The notes under the pieces: model-generated
Databases searched by the model: none
What the model was told of the DNA's origin: nothing
Seen by the model: the letters and a program-made list of their open reading frames with translations, nothing else
Position numbers and translations under genes: made by a program
Shown here: positions 15,401 to 23,390 of the stretch, in pieces
Layout of the letters: the number at the start of each line of letters is the position of its first letter
How positions within the stretch are numbered: the first letter of the stretch is position 1
Assembly: GCA_001430745.1 (NCBI GenBank)
Contig: KQ482026.1
Span: forward strand, 1-30,217
Origin: Auxenochlorella pyrenoidosa
Taxonomy: Eukaryota > Chlorophyta > Trebouxiophyceae > Chlorellales > Chlorellaceae
Direction: 5' to 3'
Length of the DNA stretch: 30,217 bases

Positions 15401-18294
15401 GTGGTCAAGCGTGTGCGCAGCGCACTGTATGCCCCTCATGGCACACGCACGGGCCCGCACCTGCAGGCGAGTGCACGCGCTGCCAGAAGGAGACCTCCGT
15501 CCTGCGTGGCGGCCGCTGCGTGCCCTGCTCCGCCTTCATCGGCCGTTGCGCCTACTGCAGCAGCGACGGCAAGAAGTGTCTCAGGCGAGAGCGCAGGCCA
15601 GGGATTTGTGCATGTGTACATCTTAGTTCGGGTGCATGTTAGGGCTGGGGGTGGGGGGGCAGCAAGCGTGGCTGAGACATGTCAGGGAGCCAGAGGAGAC
15701 GCTGTGGCAAGGAGGCGCTAGCGCCATGCCGTAGCCCTCGGCTCCTCGGTGTGGCACTGTCATGCTGTACCCATGCCCTCCCTCCCAGCGCCCCCGCAGC
15801 TGTGATACTGGCTACGGCCTGACAGGCAACCGGTGCGTGCCCTGCCCGCCAGGCTGCTCTGACTGCCAGGAGCCCGTCCAGGGGTCCTGCGTCTACTGCT
15901 CCGACGGCTTTTACTACGCTGGGAAAGGCATGTGCAAGAAGGCAAGTGCGCGGCTGTGCTCAGCTTCCGGCAGAGGTTTCCCAGCAGCTTGCACTGGACA
16001 ATTGGCAGCGACGCTGGCGGCACAGCCAATGCCGGGGCCCTGGCCAGCCTGCCCCCAGCTGCGAGCGATCCTGCCAACACGCGGGAAAAAACCGGGCCCA
16101 GTCCAGCTGGACTGGAACCCAGTCCACGCCAGTCCAGGGGGGCCCGACCGGGGGTCATCCCAGCTACCCTCCCGGCTGCCCATTCTTCATGCAAACGCAT
16201 CTAAATGTTCTTGTGTTGCAAGAATCAAAGTTTGGAGCATGGCATGCTGCAAAGCTGCCCAGATGCCCAGAGCAGCTGCCTTGACACCTCTTGGGGTCAC
16301 CCGTGTGCGCAGAAGCCCGAGGGCTGCGCCGCAGTGAACCGAGACGGCACGTGCCACACGTGCGAGGACTTGTTCAGGCTGGCAGGCGGGCGCTGCGTCA
16401 AGGTGAGGGCGGCTTGTGGGCCAGGGCACACAAGGGAGGTTGCGATCAGTTGGGGTGGCTTGCAGACAGCTGCAACCTGGGCTTTTCGAGCTGCTGACGA
16501 TGGTACCATGTGCATCATGCCCAGGCAGGCAGGCAGGCGGCAGGCATGCAGGCTGGCTTCTATGCCCTAGGCTTCTCCCTCCCGTGCCCGCTGCTGCAGT
16601 CGGACATCATCCAGTGCAGCAGCGACGGTTTCTGCACCAAGTGCGGCCCCGATGGCGAGACCTGCGTGCAGTGCTCCCAGCTGTGGCCGGGCTTCACCAA
16701 GGACTGCAAGCGCTGGTGGGTGGGCAGAGTATTAACGAGCAAGTGGGCAGGCAGGCAAGCGACAAGCATACCCAGGCGCAGCCGCCAACTGTTGCTCAGG
16801 AGTGTGTTGAGGCTTCCAACCACACTCTTCTTTGCCTTGGATGAGGATGCCAGGCCCGCAAAACAGTCGAGCCGCTCGCTTGCGGTGTACGCTGTGCCGC
16901 CTTCAACCCGGCCAACACTGCTGTCCCCCCATCTCCAAGCGCCCCCCCCCCCCCCCCNNNNNNNNNNNNNNNNNNNNNNNNNNNNNNNNNNNNNNNNNNN
17001 NNNNNNNNNNNNNNNNNNNNNNNNNNNNNNNNNNNNNNNNNNNNNNNNNNNNNNNNNNNNNNNNNNNNNNNNNNNNNNNNNNNNNNNNNNNNNNNNNNNN
17101 NNNNNNNNNNNNNNNNNNNNNNNNNNNNNNNNNNNNNNNNNNNNNNNNNNNNNNNNNNNNNNNNNNNNNNNNNNNNNNNNNNNNNNNNNNNNNNNNNNNN
17201 NNNNNNNNNNNNNNNNNNNNNNNNNNNNNNNNNNNNNNNNNNNNNNNNNNNNNNNNNNNNNNNNNNNNNNNNNNNNNNNNNNNNNNNNNNNNNNNNNNNN
17301 NNNNNNNNNNNNNNNNNNNNNNNNNNNNNNNNNNNNNNNNNNNNNNNNNNNNNNNNNNNNNNNNNNNNNNNNNNNNNNNNNNNNNNNNNNNNNNNNNNNN
17401 NNNNNNNNNNNNNNNNNNNNNNNNNNNNNNNNNNNNNNNNNNNNNNNNNNNNNNNNNNNNNNNNNNNNNNNNNNNNNNNNNNNTTCGCGGAACCGCAGCA
17501 AGGACCCCCTGTGCGCCTACTGCCAGGACTCCCCCACCAACTGCACTGGCTGGTGAGGCCGGGGCCCTGGGCCAAGCAGTCCCTGCGGACCCCCCCCTGC
17601 CGCGCCCGTCTTCCGCAAATGACCCTCAGATACTCGCAGGCTTTTCTAGTGCCCGTCAAAGCCAGCCCCTCAGCTGGTTGACCTCTCCCCACCCATGCAG
17701 CCTGGAAGGCTGGATCACCCTGCCCGATGGCTCCTCAAGGGGAACCTACATGGACGGCACCGGCCGCTGCCATCTGTGCCCCCGTGGCTGCTCCAGTTGC
17801 CGTCTGGCCAAGGCAGGCGTGGTCTGCGAGCAGTGCAGTATGCGGTACACTCGTGTGGGCAATGAGTGCCAGCGGTGAGTGGGATGCTGGCTGGTGGTGG
17901 TGGTGGTGGTGGGGCGGTGTGTGTGTGTGTGTGTGTGTGTGTGTGACTGGTGTGTGTGTGTGGGTGGGGGGGGGGGCGTGGTGTGCGAGGGATTCACAGT
18001 TGCAAACCTATAGTTGTTGCTCATCATGCGAGCCCTGGACTGAGACCCAGTCAGCCGCTCTGTCCTCGCCGCAGGTGTAAGAGCCCGTTTTGCAACTGGT
18101 GCGACGCCACGCCCGACAAGTGCAGCATCGGCGGATGCGACTGGATGTCCCCGGCGGGGCTGCGCGTCTACCGCAACAGCGCCGGCATGTGCGTGGTGGG
18201 CAGGATCAAGGGGTGCGACGAGTACTCTGGCGATGGCAGCTGCAAGATCTGCGAGTATGGCTACCTGCTGCGTAATGGCAAGTGCGTGGTGTGA
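12488..18294 (+). CDS. Secreted cysteine-rich protein with furin/growth-factor-receptor-like Cys repeats; interrupted by assembly gap
   Basis: Extracellular repeat protein of unknown function. Exons: 12488-12584, 12700-12715, 12877-12928, 13077-13246, 13371-13432, 13593-13634, 13753-13801, 13936-14019, 14177-14296, 14452-14485, 14718-14798, 14987-15024, 15188-15231, 15467-15584, 15800-15941, 16313-16402, 16600-16715, [gap], 17484-17552 (partial), 17701-17874, 18075-18294. Phases agree on both sides of the gap. Residues 1-32 are a signal peptide with a CLALLLLLGTVIV core. The rest consists of CxxC knots such as ECETC, CETCGPDGKCSKC, CPPGCSDC, CTKCGPDGETC and CKICEYGYL, the texture of furin-like/IGF-receptor Cys domains. 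No transmembrane segment or kinase is visible and the protein ends CVV, so it is probably secreted. At least 605 residues are readable. Many introns cut cysteine codons, exon 2 is 16 nt, and two introns have GC donors. Ligand or wall partner is unknown. Confidence 0.83.
13887..13917 (+). repeat. Tandem 13-bp repeat in an intron of the Cys-rich gene
   Basis: CCAGGAATAATTA occurs twice back to back followed by a partial CCAGG copy (2.4 units), just before the acceptor at 13934-13935. It is AT-rich compared with the surroundings. Confidence 0.7.
16098..16115. repeat. 18-bp perfect palindrome in an intron
   Basis: CCAGTCCAGCTGGACTGG equals its reverse complement. Two more CCAGTCC copies follow within 35 bp, all inside the 371-bp intron between 15941 and 16313 of the Cys-rich gene. 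Confidence 0.75.
16942..17483. other. Homopolymer C run followed by a 526-N assembly gap
   Basis: A run of C at 16942-16957 leads directly into N from 16958 to 17483. The gap removes the exon(s) between residue ~452 (ending in a split TG| codon) and the partial exon at 17484. Frames that appear to read through the N block are artefacts. Confidence 0.97.
17894..17976 (+). repeat. Simple repeats (TGG)n, (GT)n and poly-G in an intron
   Basis: A (TGG) run is followed by about 13 GT units, a second short GT run and a run of G, all within the intron 17875-18074. Likely polymorphic microsatellite. Confidence 0.85.
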
Positions 18295-18823
18295 GCTGCG
18301 GGGCTGGGCACAGCCGAAGTAGATGTTCAGCTCAGGTCATCCTCAACTGCCCCGCTCGACTCCCTCAGCCATTTTGGCACGTAGCACCACCATTGTCATG
18401 CAACCCAGCTGCCCTCTTCATCACCTAGTCATGGGTTACTCTCCTGCCAACCCCACCTTTTGTGATCACCGGATGGGGTGGTGCCCCCTGCATCTTCCTG
18501 GGCTGTTCATTGCCTGAGCTCTCAAGATGTTGATGCATCACTGGAATGGAACTCTGGTCCTTGTAATATTGTGTCGATGAGCAAGCTGGACACAATCGAG
18601 CATGGCCACGTGCAACTGTTTATTCAACACCACCCCATTTTGAGGTGTTCTCGTCGCGGGCTTCGGCCCCCGGCTCAGCACGCCTGCTGTGCAACTGTTT
18701 GTCAGCCTCCCTGTTGCACGGCCCAGTTTCCTGGAGATGACGTTTCTTGAGGCCTGGTTCAGACAAGTCCTGTGCAAGTCGATGGAAGCGCGCAACAGAA
18801 ATGCGCGGCAGCGGGCTCAGTTC
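18295..18823. other. Convergent intergenic region with a copy of a dispersed repeat
   Basis: This lies between the stop codons of the Cys-rich gene (plus) and the orphan gene (minus). It holds a 50-bp repeat at 18643-18692 with a second copy at 26682-26731, and a direct duplication of TGCAACTGTTT at 18611 and 18690. No coding sequence was recognised. Confidence 0.55.
18643..18692 (+). repeat. Dispersed 50-bp repeat, copy 1
   Basis: Matches 26682-26731 at 45 of 50 positions without gaps, starting AGGTGT and containing CCCCCGGCTCAGCACGC. Weaker similarity continues about 12 bp upstream (CACCAC). The repeat may be longer and degenerate. Confidence 0.75.
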
Positions 18824-20069
18824 TCAGGCTGCATCCAGGGGCGGCGACTTGTTCTGCTCAGGATCCATACCACCAGCCGATGGCGGCAGCCCCCCAGCAC
18901 CGCCGGTTTCCAGAGTGCTGCCCCCCTCCCTGCCTGCCGCCGAACTGGGCCGCCCGACATTGGGCTCGGCCACCTTGCTGCCACTGGCAGATGCCGTGGT
19001 GGCAGGGTCACCCGCCTGCATGCAGCCTTAAGAGAGGATCTGGTAGCGTCCAGAACGCAACGAGGGTTGATATCTCCGTGCACCAGCTGCTCTCTGCATG
19101 CAAAAAGCACGGAGCTGCTCGTCTCCGCTGCGCTGCGCACCTCTTGCGCGCTGTGCGTGCTGCGCCCCTCCTGGTGCCCCTCCCGCCCCGCCATGTGCGC
19201 CTCCATCAGGCGAGACTGCTCCTCGCTCATGCCGTGCTGCGCCGCCGACTCGCCAGGCTGGCCATGGATCAGCTCCTGCCCATGCGGCAGGGATGGAAGG
19301 GGGGCAGGCAGGTGTGAGGAGGCGCCAGCATGGGCAGCAGCTGCGGCTGGGTCCTTGCGGCACAAGGGGCTGGCAATGTCGTGGCTACATTAAAAGCAGC
19401 GGCAGCCGGCCCGCGCCCCCCCCCCAAGGGCGTGTCTCGCCGGGAATGTGTGCTGGTGCGCGGCCGCGCGGTCGGCGTGGGACACCGCGTGCAAGTCCAG
19501 GTCCTGCTCCCGCGCCATCGCGGCATCGGGGGTGCCGGCCTCGCGCGCCGCGTGCTGCGCCCTGCCAGGGACAGGGTGAAGAAGGACAGAGGCCGGCAAG
19601 CAGTTGCCCAGCCTCCCGAGCTTGTCCGACCTGCTGAATGTGCTTTCTCATGATGCCTCACTCTGGGGTGCTCCGTGGCCCCTGCCCCGGGGGCGAGTGG
19701 TTGTCAGGGTAGCGCCTGCAAACAGGATGGAGGTCGATCATCTTTTTCCAGCCATGTGACCCTAGCTGGTTGGTCCAGTGCATTGCGGCGTTCACATTTG
19801 GTGAGTGCAGGCCGTGCACCTGGAAGAAGGGCATGCAGCAGCAAGCTGGGAGCCTCACGCGGGATCTTCAAAGTCGCAGCGCTGCGGGGCCGAGGCGGGG
19901 GGCCTGGGAGCGGCGCCCCTCCGGCATGCCTGCACGAGAATGTTGACACATCAGCCAGGTGGAGCAGGCGTGTCGTCCAAGGTGGGCCTTGTGTGCAAGT
20001 GCTCACCTGCATAGCAGGGCGGCAGCTTGGGCGCAGCCGCCTGGAGGACAGCTGCAGAGCAGTTCCCAT
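18824..20069 (-). CDS. Orphan protein with basic organelle-type N-terminus and His/Ala-rich body (unrecognised)
   Basis: Not recognised. Six exons read downwards (20069-20007, 19929-19859, 19715-19662, 19561-19441, 19275-19141, 19015-18824) join in phase to 211 residues. The N-terminus MGTALQLSSRRLRPSCRPAM and the following exon have many Arg and no acidic residue until DFEDP near residue 42, as in mitochondrial or plastid presequences. The middle is hydrophilic and His-rich (HAVSHADRAAAHQHTFPELI, QHGMSEEQSRLMEAHM), probably helical. The last exon is Gly/Ser/Ala-rich and ends in LDAA. Intron 4 has a GC donor (CCG/GCGAGA). An extra small exon or in-frame use of 19714-19841 around exon 3 cannot be excluded. 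Evidence for a real gene is the five phase-consistent introns rather than homology. Divergent from the ARH-like gene. Confidence 0.62.
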
Positions 20070-20395
20070 AATCTCAACCACTGAAGCTCAAGGTACAGAA
20101 ACAGGATGGGAAGTTGGAGACACTGAGGGTTGACCAGCAGGCCTGCCGCTGCCGCACTCAGCGCACCACGTGACGCGAGGCGCGCATCTGCCTTAGCTCA
20201 TCCTGGACTGAAATGCGCCATTTGCTGGGCCAGAGTGCACGATTTGGACTCGCGATTTCGAGTTGTTTGAACGGCCAAGGTCTGTATCGGGCTCCAACAG
20301 GGGCTGCCCTTCCACCACAGCCGCTCTCCGGCACGCGCCACCTTCGACCTTGCAGAGGTCATCGTAGGCGCCTGGCAGACGCAGCGATAATAGGT
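20070..20395. promoter_or_regulatory. Bidirectional promoter region between the orphan gene and the ARH-like gene
   Basis: The start codons are 326 bp apart and face away from each other. A CACGTG (G-box/E-box core) lies at 20167-20172 within CCACGTGAC. Plant and algal bZIP/bHLH factors bind such cores, but a single copy is weak evidence. Confidence 0.45.
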
Positions 20396-23249
20396 ATGAG
20401 CGCCGAGACAACGGGTGCCGCCGCCAGCGTTACCGCGCTGCGCGACCGAGCCGGCGGCGCAGTGCTGGGCTGCCTGATTGGAGATGCCCTGGGTGTTGGG
20501 CCTCACTGGTGAGAAGCGGTACAAATATTTAGACCTTGTTCCAAGATCCCTGCACATTCTCACCACCAGTTGGTTCTGGCATGAGCCTTTGCTCAGGCAT
20601 GGCCATCATGCCCTGCTGCCGCCTCCTTGCCTGCCAGCCTGGAGACCTAACATGCTGCTCCTGTGCGGTGCACCGAAACACACACACTACACCCCCACAC
20701 CCTCCCGGCCTGCCGGTACTATGATTTGGAGGAGCTGCGCCGCGTGTTTGGCTGGGTCGCCGACTACATAAAGTCGCCGCCCGGGCGCTACCACGACGCC
20801 CTGCAGCCCGGGGATCTCAGCCAGACTGGACAAGTGAGAGCCAGCACGGCGTCCCTGCGTGACGTCGCAGCAGGCCACGTGTGTCGGCACAGGTAAAGGG
20901 TTTTGACTTTCGTTCTCACGGCGGCTCGGTTCCTCCCCTCTCCGAGCGCCCTCAGCCTGCCGTCCCTGCACCGCCGCCAGGTGTGCGAGCTGCTGCTGCG
21001 CTCGCTGGTGGCGCGCGGCGCCTACGAACCCGCCGACTTCTGCTCCCGCCTCGACGCCCTGCTGGACGGGCTGGACGGCACGCCCTACTGCGCGGGCGAC
21101 TACACCGATGTGGCCATGCGGGACGTGTGGCGGGGGCGCAAGGTGGGGCACCCTGCGGGGCCGCACGGCTGCGGGGCGTGGCTGCACATGCTAGAGGCCT
21201 GCGGCGCCGCGTGCACAGCTGGCTGCTGTTGTGGCCCTTGCGCTCTTGCGGGCAACCAAGTGCGCTCCCGGCTGCCTGCCTGGCTCAGCTGCGCTCTCCC
21301 TCTCATCATAATCCCGCAGACAGAAGGGAAGGAGTGGGGCCAGGCTGGTCTGGGCAGCTGGTGCGACACCGCCGAGGCTGCCATCCGCAGCGTCATGCTG
21401 GCAGCGAGGTGAGGCGGCGGGCATGGAGGCAGACAGGGGAGAGGGAGTCAGACGTTGAGCTTGCTGCTGGCCACCTACACTTCGGCGCATGCCTTCCGTG
21501 CCTTGCCAACATCCACCAACGGCTGAGCTGCACAAGAGCTGCCCACCGCCTCGATGCCCGGCCCTAGCACCGCACCTCCATCGAGTCAACCCTTGGCTGA
21601 CCCCACCTGTGCGCCAAGCCCCTCTCTTGGCCAAGAGCAGGCACATTCAGAGCCCCTCCCTGGACCAGCCACAAGCCCCCCCCCGCCCCCCCCCTCCCCT
21701 CGAGCCCCGCCGCAGGTACGCCGCCAGCCTGGGCGACGTGGCCCGCCTGGGCATGGCCAACGCGCGGCTGACGCACCTGGACCCCGTGGTGGCGGGGCAG
21801 TCCATGTCCTTTGCCGTCCTGGTGGCCGCCTGCATCCAGGTGCGCGCCTGCGCTTGCTGCCGCCTCACCAGGCCTGCAGGCGCTGCCATGTGGCCAGCAG
21901 GACCACCACCACCCCGCCCCCATGCTTGCAATTGCTCACCCTCGCTTGCCGCCTTGAGCGTGTGCCTGCCCATTCCCCCGCGCCTGCCATGCTCTGGCCC
22001 TGTCCCGCCCCACAGGGCGAGCCCATTGACGCCGACCTGGGCATGAAGCTGCGCCAGCTGGCCAAGGAGGGGGAGCTGCCAGTGGGTGGCAGCAGGCCTG
22101 GCTCGGCATCACCTAGATGCGCATGCCGGCGGCGGCGGCGGCCCTGTGGGCCAGGAGGCTCCTGCATGCTCGCAGCGCCCCATGACGGTGCTCCTCCTGC
22201 CATCGTGAAGCATCTCCTGCATGGCCAGGTGCACGCTGGCGACTGGGCGCTCACCCCTTGTGCACGCCCTGCAGATAGGGCATGCCGTGCTGGCAGAGGA
22301 GCGGGGCAAGGAGGGCGAGCAGACGGTCGACCCAACAGAGACGGTCCCCTTCCCGGATGCCCTGCTCCAAGTCTCCTGGGTGGTGCAGGCGAGCGTTGAG
22401 GCGGCTGCAACCCAGCTGCCTGCTGGCATCCTGCTGGCCTGGTGCAGCCTCGCCACTGCCCGCAGCCATGTTGCTTGTTTGTTCCACCTTGCTGGACCTG
22501 CGTGAACTCCCACCTGCCTTGTTACGCCGTCCACGCAGGCGGCGCGAGACCCCGACATTCAGATCCCGCCCCACAAGGTGTCCCTGGTGTACGGCATGGC
22601 GGTGAGTGGCTGGCCATCCTCCCTTGGGCGCTCACCTCTCACTGCGGTGTGCATCGATGGCAGCCAAGCCAAGCACGTTGGGAGCCGGGCTCACTGCCTT
22701 GCCCATGCTGCACTCCCTCCTTCCCTGCCCACCTGTGCACGCAGTGCTCCATCCATTTCCTGCTGCCGGCGGCCTACTACCTCGCCACCGTGTTTGAGGA
22801 GGAGCCGGGCCAGCAGCGCTACGAAAAGGCGGTCCTTGCCGCAGTCAACTCGGTGAGCAGCTGGCGCCACACTTGCGCGCACTTTGGGCTTCTTGCTGGC
22901 CTGCCTGCATATTCTGCACGCCCCTGCATGCTGGCGCAACGTGAGCTTGTGCCGGGGTTCACCCTTGTGATGCAGGGCGGCAACAACATGGCGCGCGCGG
23001 CACTGACAGGTGGGTGCCTGGGCGACTGCGCAGTGGCGGGCGGGTTGATGAGCCACGCTGCATTTTCCAGAGCAGCACTGCCACTGTCGTCTCGCCGCCG
23101 CTCCCCATGCTGCAGGGGCGCTGGTGGGCGCCATGGTGGGCCTGAGCGGCATACCCCAGCGCTTCATCGACGGCCTGACGCGTGGCGACGAGCTGCGCCA
23201 GCTGGCGCTGCAGCTCGCTGAGCAGGCATTCCCGGAGCCCGACCATTGA
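20396..23249 (+). CDS. ADP-ribosylglycohydrolase (ARH/DraG/crystallin J1) fold protein
   Basis: Eleven exons: 20396-20508, 20716-20833, 20981-21142, 21320-21408, 21716-21839, 22016-22081, 22275-22388, 22539-22601, 22745-22852, 22976-23009, 23116-23249; 374 residues, all phases consistent. Family marks are RAGGAVLGCLIGDALG (residues 18-33), then PHWYYDLEELRRVFGWV, a GRYHDALQPGDLSQTGQ loop (~61-77), many Ala-rich helices, and NNMARAALTGALVGAMVGL near the C-terminus. Classical ARH/DraG enzymes carry two Asp at the first metal loop (TDDT) and a DxDT in the last; here these read DLSQTG and GGNNMAR, so Mg-dependent ADP-ribosyl hydrolysis is doubtful. The acceptor before YYDLEE is CCG instead of CAG. 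Exon 7 is modelled with a GC donor (CAG/GCGAGC); a weaker GT donor would remove six residues. No targeting signal is obvious. Confidence 0.86.
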
Positions 23250-23390
23250 CAGCTCGATAGCCAGACCCACCTCTCCTTGCCTTTGGACACGCTAGCAACA
23301 TGTGCCCTAAGATGACATTTCTTCGGCATTTGCAAGATTCAAGGCCGTTGGTCAATCAATAACTAGGATGTAGCCCAACTGGTCAAGCGG

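Noticed and set aside
16510..17556. Apparent 348-residue frames reading through the N block on both strands
   Set aside because: The N run cannot be translated; the frames are artefacts of treating N as open.
19731..19840. Minus-strand open segment reading HSPNVNAAMHWTNQ, considered as an extra exon of the orphan gene
   Set aside because: Joining it to the previous exon breaks phase; direct splicing 19859 to 19715 keeps phase. Kept only as an alternative.
19675..20133. 152-residue plus-strand open frame
   Set aside because: It lies opposite the orphan gene exons, lacks splice continuity and has no recognisable motif; the minus-strand model has consistent phases.
22371..22388. GT donor at CAA/GTCTCC for exon 7 of the ARH-like gene
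   Set aside because: It matches the donor consensus poorly; the CAG/GCGAGC donor 18 bp downstream keeps phase and gives a smoother family-like sequence. Either remains testable by cDNA.
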